This document shows positions 38,901 to 46,431 of a stretch of DNA of 64,000 nucleotides, piece by piece. Under the pieces are notes generated by a model. The model did no database searches and had not been told where the DNA came from. It was given only the letters and a program-made list of their open reading frames with translations. The position numbers and the translations under genes are program-made. The stretch spans positions 465,472-529,471 of the forward strand of contig ML682029.1 of NCBI GenBank assembly GCA_007922195.1, given 5' to 3'. Source of the stretch: Podocnemis expansa. Taxonomy: Eukaryota; Chordata; Testudines; Podocnemididae. Each line of letters begins with the position of its first letter. Position 1 is the first letter of the stretch.

Positions 38901-40974
38901 CTACTGTGTCCTGACACAGTGGTTGAAACATCACTGGTCAATAGAAAAGAAGGACATGGGGTGTGATTCTGTCTGGTTCTAGGGGACTGTTTATAATTAT
39001 CTTTCATATTAATATTTCATATTTGCAATAATCTATATGTGATATACCATATTTGTTATCAATGGAAAGGCTGTAATCTGTTAGGAATGATTATGTGGTT
39101 TATATGTGGGTATGATATCTGTATTAAAAATTAGGAATCTATTTGTTTTATGTGTGTTCCAAGTTATTTGATCTGAGGCAATCCCAGACTGGAGGTCTGC
39201 AAATCATCATCCTCTTCAGTGCCCATTAAAGGGAACTCCCAGCTGCAGTGAGCCCAGGAAGAAACCTGTTTTGATGAGTCACCCAGACTGATCATAAGCC
39301 TCAAGTCCATTTTGATTTGGCAAGAACTCTGAAAGCATGGAGAAAGCCAAAGGTGATAAAAGGCAGAAGCCCCATCTACATTTTGTCTTCAGTCTGCAGC
39401 CTGCAATCAACACCCTCCTCTGGAAATAGTCTTCTGGGGCTGACCAAAGGACTGAGACCCACTCAGCTGCTGGGTGCATATCAGAGGAATTGGACTAACC
39501 TGCAAACTTCACATTCTTCAAGGACTTGTTTTCTATGGACTCTAAATTATTTGTATGTATGCGACTCACTTTGACCCTTTAACATCTCATATTTTTGTTT
39601 GTTTTCTTTTTATATTAAACCTTTAGTTGTTGTTACCAAAGACTGGCTGACAGCGTGGTAATCTGTTTAAGATCCAAGCCTATATTTTTCTGGGCAATGT
39701 GGCTGATCCTTTGGGGTCAGGAGAACCTTTTTCTTTAAGAGACCCAGTTGCTAGGTGAAAACCATAGGAGCTGATATGCAATAAAGGGTGCTGTTTCTAT
39801 TTTATTATGCTTGGTGATGACCAGAGTGGGGAATCAAAAGCATGTTTTGTTAATGATTGGGAGACTAATTTAAGTACCACCTATCAGTGGTTTGGGGGTT
39901 TGATCCATGGTGTTGCAACTTGCCCTGATCTTGGCACATTCAGAAGGTTATCCCAGGAGGCCCAGCTCACATGGGGGGTGGGGGGCAGACCTGACAATAG
40001 TCTTTACATGTATTATGAGCTGTTACAGAGATGATGATCACTTATTCACCATATCCACTCAAGGTAGGACGAAATACATCAGGTTTAATCTGCATCCTGG
40101 AATATATTCCTATCCGAGGACATGGATTCTCTGACGCTGGAAGTTTTTAAGAGCAGGTTGGACAAACCTCTGTCAGAGATGATCCAGATTTACTTGATCC
40201 TGTCTTCGTGCCAGGGCAGAACTAAATGACTGCCAGAGGTCCCTTCCAGTCCTGCATTTCTATAATGCTCTGAGCTGAGGGTCCATGAAGGGAAGGGAAG
40301 ACAGAGAGATATTGACCAAAGAGTTGGGGGACCGATGAGCAGTATGTGAAGCATGTGCAGAGATTTTGGGGGGAAGGGGCACAGAGGGAAAAAGACAGTC
40401 TATGGGGCGCAGGATTTCTCTTTATAGGGGAAGAAGAGGGAAGGATTTGGATTATCCAAAGAAGAGGGATCAAGTCAAAAAGAAGATCCATTTTGAGCCG
40501 AGTGAAAAGAGATGTATGTCACTCATTTGGGACATTATTGGCATATTCTGCTCTCTGGTTGGGATGAGGCACCCATCCCAGTGGGGAAAGTCACTGGCTA
40601 AGCAGCAGCAGGAAATGGAGGAGGGTTTAGCTGAGGCCTCTCTCTCACACTCAGCCCCAGGTGGGTGTCAGGGATTCTCTCTGTCCTCAGAGCCAGTGGT
40701 ATCAGGGAACAGCCTCTCCCCTTGGGTGGAGGCTGATCAGCTGGCTGGGGTCTGGATTAATGGGTAGGGAAGTAGCTCTGGGAACCCAGCTGTGATGGCT
40801 GATCTCACAGGGTAGGGCTAGGGACCCCTGAGTGAAATGAATTCACTCCCCATTGAAGGCAAATAGTGCCTGGGTCTCCAGCTCTGCAGGGCCAGGCAGA
40901 GACTCACCTTCCAGCCACAGGATAAAGATCAGGCAGCTGAGGAAGCAGAGGCTGAAGGAGGAGACTGGCCACAT
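20921..40974 (-). CDS. Secreted C-type lectin, REG-like single-domain type (spliced)
   Basis: Five coding exons join to 483 nt, 160 residues plus stop, with consistent phases and GT-AG borders throughout: 40908-40974, 29017-29111, 28567-28704, 22866-22980, 20921-20988. The product has a signal peptide (about residues 1-23) and then one long-form C-type lectin domain. The six cysteines lie in CHSDW, DHCYG, VECQ, NEFC, DVNC and YVCK. Fold markers are AHLASI and VWIGLHDP. The GEPN and NWND motifs correspond to the calcium site 2 that confers mannose-type binding in this fold. Length and the WIGLHDP block fit regenerating-gene (REG) proteins and related reptile secreted lectins; exact orthology cannot be set here, and there is no sign that it is a toxin. 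Predicted role: secreted carbohydrate recognition. No stop, frameshift or lost splice site was seen, so it is probably functional. Confidence 0.85.
21311..21380 (+). repeat. MIR SINE relic
   Basis: Reads AAACTGAGGCACAGAG, then GGGAAGTACTTCATCCAAGG, the conserved 3' half of the ancient amniote MIR repeat. It lies in intron 5 of the lectin gene. Confidence 0.6.
21524..22258 (+). mobile_element. CR1 LINE 3' fragment
   Basis: Reads [31 protein letters not shown], later [15 protein letters not shown] and DKTLAGMI, ending GATTCTATGACTC. Antisense to the lectin gene, in intron 5. Confidence 0.85.
22262..22600 (-). mobile_element. CR1 LINE fragment, minus strand
   Basis: The minus strand reads [10 protein letters not shown], then [16 protein letters not shown], then [15 protein letters not shown], the CR1 reverse transcriptase catalytic block and downstream. 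Sense to the lectin gene, in intron 5. Confidence 0.75.
22866..22980 (-). CDS. Lectin gene exon 5: sugar-binding loop
   Basis: Acceptor TATCTGCAG, donor GTAAGC after ATGG; 115 nt. Encodes [20 protein letters not shown] then [15 protein letters not shown]. The EPN triplet and the Glu and Asn after it are the calcium-site residues of mannose-type lectins. Solo LTR-A at 23067 lies only 87 bp upstream in intron 4. Confidence 0.9.
23067..24054 (+). mobile_element. Solo LTR-A with perfect 5-bp target duplication
   Basis: 988 bp, starts TGTGATGCAGTCC and ends GGGTCACA, flanked by CCCTA at 23062-23066 and 24055-24059. TATA-like GATAAAAGGC at about 23448. Lies in intron 4 of the lectin gene, antisense, close to exon 5. 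Confidence 0.9.
24184..24480. mobile_element. hAT-like non-autonomous element
   Basis: Left end CAGGGCTGGCACAAGGGGCA, right end TAGCGCGGCACTG: inverted CAGNGCYGGC ends typical of one hAT group. The flanks do not show a clear 8-bp duplication. Confidence 0.5.
25579..26060 (-). pseudogene. Gypsy-type gag remnant in element D
   Basis: The start reads [20 protein letters not shown] and then [14 protein letters not shown]. After a frameshift comes a 101-residue frame with [35 protein letters not shown] and [16 protein letters not shown]. This is a gag N-terminal coiled region and capsid start. The short length and lack of knuckle or protease show truncation. Confidence 0.65.
26365..26705. mobile_element. 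Probable DNA transposon inserted in the element D LTR
   Basis: This stretch interrupts the LTR homology between 24965 and 26262 flanks. Ends resemble TAGGGCTCAACAAAGCTTGG and CCAGGCCTGCTCTA with GGGCACC words inside. No coding capacity. Class uncertain. Confidence 0.35.
27085..27206. repeat. Penelope-like terminal repeat pair, collapsed
   Basis: Reads AGCCATGTTAGTCTAGTTCAG and then, inverted, AGCACCACAGGACTCCTTG. Both ends of the element are joined with almost nothing between. Inserted in the element D LTR. Confidence 0.65.
27803..28566. other. No feature recognised (intron 4)
   Basis: Purine-rich intronic sequence of the lectin gene with short open frames only; no repeat or motif recognised. 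Confidence 0.5.
28567..28704 (-). CDS. Lectin gene exon 4
   Basis: Acceptor CTCTGCTGCAG, donor GTGAGT; 138 nt, 46 codons, phase 0. Encodes [15 protein letters not shown] and later [12 protein letters not shown]. The AHLASI helix and the WIGL core strand are fold hallmarks. Intron 4 is 5.6 kb. Confidence 0.9.
29017..29111 (-). CDS. Lectin gene exon 3: start of the lectin domain
   Basis: Acceptor ...GTCAGATCAG before 29111. The frame continues exon 2 in phase and reads [15 protein letters not shown] then [16 protein letters not shown], the first disulfide-bonded loop of the C-type lectin fold. Donor GTACAA after GCTGAG. Intron 3 is 312 bp and free of recognised repeats. Confidence 0.85.
29262..29462. 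repeat. Penelope terminal repeats as an inverted pair (hairpin)
   Basis: Left arm GGAGTCCTGTGGCACTTAAA...TTTATTTATTGCATGAGC, right arm GCTCATGCAATAAATAA...AAGCACCACAGGACTCC, about 50-bp arms around a loop of roughly 60 bases, then CAGCTGCCCCTTTGG at the outer end. It sits 150 bp upstream of lectin exon 3 in the transcript. Confidence 0.7.
29463..29817. other. No feature recognised (intron 2)
   Basis: Intronic sequence of the lectin gene without recognised repeats or motifs. Confidence 0.4.
29818..30830 (+). mobile_element. CR1 LINE fragment, interrupted
   Basis: 29818-29937 reads [20 protein letters not shown]; 30570-30830 reads [34 protein letters not shown] sequence and a [12 protein letters not shown] block. 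Between them are a hAT-like end (CTGTGGTTTTCAAACC at about 29946), an LTR-like tail with AATAAATCTATTTTA near 30160-30205, and unassigned sequence. Confidence 0.7.
30831..31655. other. No gene recognised (intron 2)
   Basis: Unassigned intronic sequence. Overlapping 60-126 residue frames on both strands have no known domain. Confidence 0.4.
31656..34190 (+). mobile_element. CR1-clade LINE, second subfamily, longer copy
   Basis: Reads [113 protein letters not shown] (FADE for FADD), and the tail [13 protein letters not shown]. Stops and frameshifts throughout. The 3' end GAGTCTAT at 34190 is the target of element M4. Nested minus-strand CR1 and Penelope pieces lie at 33795-34086. Confidence 0.85.
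33795..34086 (-). mobile_element. CR1 3' end, minus strand, split by Penelope piece
   Basis: Plus strand starts TCATAGAATCATAGAAACTC, the reversed CR1 3' repeat, then GGTCATCAAGTCCAGTC. After 33906-34013 (Penelope terminal repeat, AAGGTGCCACAGGACTC) the CR1 resumes with ACTCCACAACCTGCCTAAGC. Confidence 0.75.
34191..34514. mobile_element. Short inverted-repeat DNA element M4 with TTCGAA word array
   Basis: Starts GGCTAAGTCCACAC and ends GTGCAGACATAGCC, flanked by TAT on both sides (34188-34190 and 34515-34517). The interior repeats AGTTCGAACT-type words and TTTGAACT or AGTTCAAA variants. Inserted in the 3' end of the CR1 at 31656. Confidence 0.85.
34530..36225 (-). mobile_element. CR1 LINE, minus strand, split by M5
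   Basis: The minus strand reads [50 protein letters not shown] at 34530-35110. At 35820-36220 the minus strand matches the endonuclease-region DNA of the copy at 9540-9660. The part in between is deleted or replaced by M5. Confidence 0.75.
35164..35812. mobile_element. Short inverted-repeat DNA element M5, right end lost
   Basis: Starts GGCTATGTCTACTTTGC. The interior is runs of TTTTTTCGAAAAA-type words with A and T tracts, for example around 35625 and 35670. The expected GACATAGCC end is not found. Confidence 0.65.
36363..36954. mobile_element. hAT-type element nested in CR1
   Basis: Ends GCAGGGCCAAATTATAG and GTTAATCTGGCCCC are inverted repeats. Flanked by CTATAAGG (36355-36362) and GTATAAGG (36955-36962), an 8-bp duplication with one mismatch. 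No transposase frame. Confidence 0.8.
36988..38114 (+). mobile_element. Solo LTR-B nested in CR1
   Basis: About 1127 bp, starts TGTGGCCTTGGGC and ends TTTGCTACA, with GACC at 36984-36987 and 38115-38118. AATAAAG at about 37942 is a likely polyadenylation signal. No coding interior. Confidence 0.7.
38770..38936. mobile_element. Small hAT-type element nested in CR1
   Basis: 167 bp, CAGTGGTTCTCAG at the left and ACATCACTG at the right. Flanked by GTCTATAG (38762-38769) and GTCAATAG (38937-38944), 7 of 8 matching. Confidence 0.8.
38962..39971 (+). mobile_element. Solo LTR-A with perfect 5-bp target duplication, nested in CR1
   Basis: 1010 bp, TGTGATTCTGTCTGG to CCAGCTCACA, flanked by TGGGG at 38957-38961 and 39972-39976. 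This copy defines the LTR-A limits. Confidence 0.9.
40268..40907. other. No feature recognised (intron 2)
   Basis: Intronic sequence next to lectin exon 2; a 133-residue plus-strand frame (40366-40767) has no known domain and is not supported. Confidence 0.4.
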
Positions 40975-40987
40975 CTTCTCCCTTCCC
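40908..40987 (-). CDS. Lectin gene exon 2: start codon and signal peptide
   Basis: Acceptor TTTCTCTTCAG before 40987; 13 bases of leader; ATG at 40972-40974. Reads [19 protein letters not shown] then WLEG, a typical cleavable signal peptide with one hydrophobic core. The donor after CTGGAAG is GTGAGTCT, leaving phase 1. Intron 2 (29112-40907) is 11.8 kb and packed with transposons. Confidence 0.8.
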
Positions 40988-41200
40988 CTGAAGAGAAAAC
41001 ACACAAGACAAACATGGTCACAAGAGCCTGAGATACCCCCTGGAGCAACCCTCCCAGCCCCATGGAGCATTTCCCATGGGGTGATGACTCAGAGCTGGGA
41101 CACACTCAGGGCCAGCCTGGTCATGCACCCCCTAAAGGATCAACTGCCATCAGCTGCCAGCATAGAAGGGAGAAGATGCTACAGGAGGGAAGCGTCTCAC

Positions 41201-41252
41201 CTGATTGTCTCTGGGTAGTGGCTCTGGTGCAAGGCCAGTTCAGGTGCAGCCT
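41201..41252 (-). other. Lectin gene exon 1 (5' untranslated)
   Basis: The minus strand reads ...CAGAGACAATCAG then GTGAGACG, a good donor with the intron starting at 41200. The 5' end is placed about 27-30 bases downstream of the TATA box. Intron 1 is 213 bp (40988-41200). Confidence 0.6.
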
Positions 41253-41278
41253 GAAGGAGACACTGGCCAGGCCAGGGC

Positions 41279-41285
41279 ATTTATA
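41279..41285 (-). promoter_or_regulatory. TATA box of the lectin gene
   Basis: The minus strand reads CTATAAATGCC about 78 bases upstream of the exon 1 donor. Position relative to exon 1 and the lack of other candidates support it; transcription start was not measured. Confidence 0.5.
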
Positions 41286-41299
41286 GATCAGTCTGGGGA

Positions 41300-42637
41300 G
41301 GGGATGGAGTATCAATACTGAACATGCAAATCTGTCCTGATGACAGGTACAGCCATCTAATGCCAGAACAAACAGAGATAAGAGGAGCCATGACCCAGCC
41401 ACCAGCTGTGCTGTGAGCGGGAGGAAGCATTTGTCTGGGGTGAGACAGAAGATAAAATAAATCTGTTCCCTCCCCGACACCCTTGTCTGTCAGGCCTGAG
41501 GTCAGTGTCTGTACCTGGAGCAATGGTGCCCTGGCCCTGCCTGTCTGAACTGTTCCTGTCCATCTTGGTCAGTTACAAATTTGGGGCTCATCCTCAGCAA
41601 GTATAAAATAGCTGGGGGACCAAGGAAGTCAGGGATGGACTGTCAGCAGGCAATCTGGGGCAGAGCTACTGAGGTCAGATCCCCTAGTTGGGTGGCAACT
41701 GGTGTGATGAAGTGGGAATTCTCTGACTGTTCTATATGGAGTCATTGAGTGTCCCCTGGTTTCCCCTGTGCCTTTTACAAATCCCTATGTGGTAGGACTA
41801 GCAAGTGTGATCATTGCAGAGACCCATAAGGCACAGTGTAAGGCTGTTTGTCTGCCTGTGTGTAACCTTCAGGTGGGCTAGAATTGATTTACTAGGTCTT
41901 CTCCAGTACCTCAAAAAAGAAATATTAAAATTAATCCCCAACTCCTACAGGGAAGCAGCTGGAGACCCCGAATACAGTCTGTACAGGACTAATAGCAAAG
42001 ATTGCTCAGAGTTACCATACCACATTAAAATACTACTTAGACTAAACCTAACAAGAAACTTTATTAACTTAATAAATCTTATCCTAAGAAAACAAAAATT
42101 AATTTAAACAGAACAGTCCCCACAGAAATATTCTGGGAAAGGACCCCAAAAGTCCCCAAGGTCCAGGTGGAGTCACCAGTATCTCAGTTGCAGTCTCTGT
42201 TCAAGTCTTTGAGTTGCAAGAAGCAGAAATCCTTTTCTTTGTTTGCCGAGATCTTAAGTAGGAATCCATGCAGGCTTTTCTTTCTCTTCCGGAATCAGCA
42301 CTATGCAGTCAGCTTACTGGTTAACCAGCCCTCAGTCCCATATACATGTGCACAAACTCTGCTGCAGAAAACACCACAGAAGGGAGAAACGTCTTGCTGT
42401 TCACTTTTGGCTCACCTTCTTTCATGAAGACTGAGCACTTGGGCTCTTCTCACTGCAGTGCTCTGTGTGGCTGCTGTTCTCAGGGCTGCTACTCTCATGG
42501 CATCTGACCACACCAACAGTAGTAAAACTTTGTGGAGAATACTAAAAAAAAAAAAAGTGACCAAGCCCTGTTTCCAGAAATTTCTGGTTCTGAGCTTGGA
42601 ATCTGCTCAGCAGCAATAACCCTCCCTGAATAGGTCT
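41300..42637. other. Lectin upstream region; possible decayed LTR
   Basis: No gene recognised. Around 42055-42075 the sequence AACTTTATTAACTTAATAAATC could be a polyadenylation region of a decayed LTR. No second copy in the window supports this. Confidence 0.3.
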
Positions 42638-43316
42638 CATGATGCTGTCTGAGTTTAGGGGATTGTTTATAATTATCTTTCGTACTAATATTCCATATCT
42701 GCAGTAATCCACATGTAATATGCCATGTTTGGTACCAATGGAAAGGTTGTAATCTGCTGGGAATGATTATGTGGTTTATATGTAGGTGTCATAGCTGTAT
42801 TAGAAGTTACGAATAGGTATGTTCTATTTGTGTTTCAAGTTCCTGGATTCCAGAGCACTCCCAGACTGGTTGTCTAAAAAATTTTGTTTTGCTTAATGGC
42901 CCATTAAGGAAGTTCCCAGAGACAGTGGGCCCAGGGAAAACCTGCTTGTTGAGTTGCCCAGACTGACCATGTGACTCAACTCCATTTTGAGTGGCAAGAA
43001 TCCCACACCACATGAGAAAGGCCAGAGGGGGTAAAAAGCAGCAGTCCTATCTCCATTTTGTCTTCAGTCTCCAATCTGCAACCAACAGCCTTCTCTGGAA
43101 CTATTTTGCTGCCTCTGAACAAAGGACGAAGACCCACCCAGGTACTGGGTGTATACCAGAGGAATTGGACTACCCTGCAAACTCCAAATTCTTCAAGGAC
43201 TTGCTTTATCTGAAGTCTATGTCATTTGTATGTATGTGATTCACTTTGACCCTTCACATCTCTCATATTCTGTTTCTTTTCTCTTTGTAGTATAGCTTTA
43301 GTAATAGCTACTAATG
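42638..43316 (+). repeat. LTR-A fragment, 3' truncated
   Basis: Matches LTR-A from its start (here CATGATGCTGTCTG, with TG changed to CA) to about two thirds of its length, ending at a hAT end. Confidence 0.8.
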
Positions 43317-43648
43317 CAGGGGTCAGCAACCTTTGCCGGCCCCCATGCCAGCCCCACCCACCACACCCTCAGTAACAGAGGACAGAACAAGGAGCAATGG
43401 TTTCAAGCTGCAACTGGGGTGTTCGATGTTGAATACTAGGAAAACCTTTCTCGCTAGGAGGATGGAGAACCATTCGAATGGGTTACCTAGAGAGGTGATG
43501 GAATCTCCATCTTTGTAAACTTTTAAGACCCAGTTGGATAAAACCCTGGCTGGGATAATTCAGTGGGAGTGGTCCTGCTTTTAGCAGGGAGTTGGACTAG
43601 ATGGCCTCATGAGGTCCCGTCCAACTCTAGGATTCTATGATTCTATGA
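43317..43648 (+). mobile_element. hAT end scrap followed by CR1 3' fragment
   Basis: 43317 reads CAGGGGTCAGCAACCTTTGC, a hAT-type end of about 53 bp. From 43370 a CR1 tail reads [20 protein letters not shown] and ends at the repeated GATTCTATGATTCTATGA at 43648. Confidence 0.7.
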
Positions 43649-43892
43649 CATGGTGGTCAGAGTCCAAGAACTTCTCCCAGCAGATGTGCTTATAGGGAAT
43701 GATATAGTGGTCATTGAAAGCAGCATAAATGCAGTAACCTGATCACAAAGAAGGTATGGGCAGGATGCAGATGGCCTGGTCAGTGCCTTTGCAAGAAATG
43801 GGGAACAGAACGAGGACTCTCCTCAGACATTGCCTGCAGTGCTGTGGTTGGACAGTCCCGAGGTGGCTCTGGTTTTAGGGAAAATACACAGA
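43649..43892 (+). pseudogene. Gypsy pol linker after protease
   Basis: Reads VRVQELLPADVLIGNDIVVI, the last protease block (D-x-L-I-G-N-D), then a linker ending LDSPEVALVLGKIHR at M6. The frame contains at least one stop. After M6 the same frame type resumes with VRAQQEDVSLEGARL. Confidence 0.6.
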
Positions 43893-44316
43893 GGCTGTGT
43901 TCAGATGAGAGTTTTATTTCAAAACAACAGCTATTGTTTTGAAATAAAATTTCTTATGTCCACACAACGTTCCGTTATTTCAAAACAATGGAACCCAATA
44001 ACAGCCATTATTTCAAAACAGTAAAACCTCATTTGAAATCAAAATAGCCGTTGTTTCGAAATGGCTGTTTCGAAACAACAGCATTCAGACACGTTGTTTT
44101 GAAACAACGCCATTGTTTTGAAACAACTGTTTTGAAACAACATATCCAAACGGTCTTATTTTGAAATAACAGCTGTTTCGATAGCAGGCTTTCCCTTAAT
44201 TTGAATTAACATTTTCTTAATTTGAATTAATTTATTTCAAAATAAGGACTTTTATTTCAAAATGAGTTATTTCAAAATACTTATTTCAAAGTAACAGTTT
44301 ACATGTGAACATAGCC
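43893..44316. mobile_element. Short inverted-repeat DNA element M6 with perfect 3-bp duplication
   Basis: Starts GGCTGTGTTCAGATG and ends ACATGTGAACATAGCC. Flanked by AGA on both sides (43890-43892 and 44317-44319). The interior repeats TTTCAAAACAAC, GTTTCGAAACAACAG and TTATTTCAAAATAA words in both orientations. It interrupts Gypsy A. Confidence 0.9.
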
Positions 44317-45444
44317 AGAGAGTCTGTCAGGGCCCAACAGGAGGATGTTTCTTTGGAGGGGGCTAGACTGGCTGTCCGAGGCTCAGCTCCCTGTGGAGGA
44401 AGGGGCAGGGAGGTTTTTCGTGCAGGAGGGTTTGCTGTACAGAGAACCCTCTAAAGGGAAGAAGCAGTTGTGCCATGAGAACTGCAAGCAGCTTGTGGTC
44501 CCAGAGAGATAGAGAGGTGAACTGTTGTAACTGGCTCATGATGATCCCTTTGCAGGGCATCCGGGCATAGAAAAAAAACATATGAGAGGCTGAAGTGCAA
44601 CTTCTTTTGGCCTTACATGTATAACTCAGTGCGAGATAATTGCAGGAGCAGTGATTTGTATAAAAAGCACAAGAGTTTAAAGGGTCTCAAGAAGGCACCC
44701 CTACAGCCCCTGCCCATCACTGGGGAGGCATTTGCCAGGGTATCTGTGGACATTGTGGGGCCACTCCCTAAGCTGTCCAGGAACGGCAAGAAATATATTC
44801 TGGTGCTGGTAGATTTTGCCATCACATACCCAGAGGCAGTGGCCTTATCTATTGTGGAGGCTGAGACAGTGGCTACGGCCTTGTGTACCATGTTCAGCAG
44901 AGTGGGTTTTTCCCAAAGAAATCTTGTCAGACTGGTGTACCAGTTTTATGTCCCCTGTATTTAACCAGTTCATGGAGTGAGGCACCTAAAGGCTGCCCCA
45001 TATCACCCCAAGACAAATGGTTTGGTGAAGAGATTTAATGGGACATAGAAGTCCATGCTGAGGATGTATGTGGACAGACGCCAGAATGACTGGCATGTTT
45101 TGGTGCCTTTCTTGCAATATGCGCACAGGAGCGTAACCCAGGAGTCTACAGGGTTCGCTCACTTTGAGTTTCTTTATAGAAGGCAGATAAGGGGACCCCT
45201 GGATCTAATTTGGGATTCCTGGGGAGGTAATATAGAGGTTGCAGAACAACTGCCAGGGGAATATGTATCACAGTTTAAAGAAAGGTTGCAGGACATGATG
45301 GAGCTGGGTCAGCAAAACCTTAACAGAAGCCAGGAAGCTCAAAAGGCCTGGTATGATGAACAGGCTAAGGAAAGGTCATTTGAAATTGGAGATATGGTGC
45401 TGGTACTGGAACCTGTGAGATGGAATAAGATGCAAGATACATGG
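44317..45444 (+). pseudogene. Gypsy integrase, broken
   Basis: Reads FVQEGLLYREPSKGKKQLCH, AHDDPFAGHPGIEK then TYERLKCNFFWPYMYNSV (zinc-binding region with one frameshift and lost cysteines), then PITGEAFARVSVDIVGPLPK and YILVLVDFAITYPEAVAL (first catalytic Asp region), later WHVLVPFLQYAHRSVTQEST and DMVLVLEPVRWNKMQDTW. Stops and frameshifts make it inactive. It is split at 45445 by a reversed LTR-A and ends at 46283-46386. Confidence 0.8.
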
Positions 45445-46282
45445 TGTGACCCGGGCCTCCTGGGATAGCCTTATGAATGTGCCAAAATCAGGGCAAGCTG
45501 CAAAACCAGGGGCCAAACCCCCAAACCACTGACGGGTGGTACATAAACCAGTCTCCCAGTCAGTAACAAAACATGCTTCTGACTAACCACTCTGGTCATC
45601 ACCAAGCATAATTAACTAGAAACAGCCCCCTTACTGCACATCAGATCCTATGGTCCCCTCTAGCCACTAGGTCTCTTTAAGAAATAGGTTCTCCTGACCC
45701 CAAAGGGTCAGTCACATCACCCAGAACAATATAGGTTTGGATCTTACCCAAAATACCACGCTGCCAGCCAATCCTTTAGTAACTACAACTAAAGGTTTAA
45801 TATAAAAAGAAAATAAGCTACATATGAGAGATGTTCAATAAGGACAAGTGTAAAATCCTGCATGTGGGACGGAAAAACCCCATGCACTGCTACAGGCTGG
45901 GAAACATTCAGTTAAGTAGCAGCAGTGTAGAAAAGGACCTGGGGGTCATGGTGGATGGGAAGCTAGATATGAGTCAGCAGTGGGAGGTGGTGGAGTCACC
46001 ATCTTTGGAGGTGTTTAAGGCCCGGCTGGACAAAACCATGACTGGGATGGTTTAGTGGGAGTGGTCCTGCCTCTGGCAGGGGGTTGGACTAGATGACCTA
46101 TGAGGTCCCTTCCAACCCTAGGATTCTATGATTCTATGATATAAATCACATAAGCATTCCTAACATATTACAACCTTTCTATTGATACCAAACATGGCAT
46201 ATCCCCTATGGATTATTACAAATATGAAATACGAATAGGAAAAATAATCTTAACCAGTCCCCTAGACACAGACAGCGTCACA
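45445..46282 (-). mobile_element. Solo LTR-A, reversed, inserted in Gypsy integrase
   Basis: Plus strand starts TGTGACCCGGGCCTCC and ends GACAGCGTCACA, the reverse complement of LTR-A. Flanked by CATGG at 45440-45444 and 46283-46287, a perfect 5-bp duplication. Part of the LTR is replaced by the CR1 end at 45826-46139. Confidence 0.9.
45826..46139 (+). mobile_element. CR1 3' end nested in LTR-A
   Basis: Reads [34 protein letters not shown], then jumps by internal deletion to [18 protein letters not shown] and ends ATTCTATGATTCTATGAT. The third layer of nesting: Gypsy, LTR-A, CR1. Confidence 0.85.
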
Positions 46283-46386
46283 CATGGAATGGACTTTATG
46301 AGGTCTCAGAGAGAGTGAATGAAGTAGCCTATAATGCGAAATGGCTCCATGGCAGGGGGGATTTGCAGATGGTACACAGTGGCTGA
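46283..46386 (+). pseudogene. Gypsy integrase C-terminal end
   Basis: After the CATGG duplicate the frame reads ERVNEVAYNAKWLHGRGDLQ then MVHSG-stop, completing the integrase tail that was interrupted at 45444. Confidence 0.75.
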
Positions 46387-46431
46387 AGTATAATTTGGTG
46401 GGTCTCAGAACCCTTGTCATCAGCAGGCCCC

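Larger units (their letters stand above)
36230..40267 (+). mobile_element. CR1 LINE host copy with four nested insertions
   Basis: CR1 pieces at 36230-36362 ([20 protein letters not shown]), 36963-36987 ([10 protein letters not shown]), 38115-38769 ([32 protein letters not shown]), 38945-38961 and 39977-40267 (3' end, GAGGTCCCTTCCAGTCCTGC then ATTTCTATAAT). They read on from one to the next once the insertions are skipped, showing one original copy about 1.1 kb long. Confidence 0.8.

Noticed and set aside
40843..41070. Minus-strand frame read as one unspliced protein
   Set aside because: Only 40908-40974 is coding; it has good acceptor and donor sites and joins in phase to exon 3.
41121..41480. 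119-codon minus-strand frame with a hydrophobic stretch
   Set aside because: It overlaps the lectin TATA box, exon 1 and its donor site; better explained as promoter and leader.
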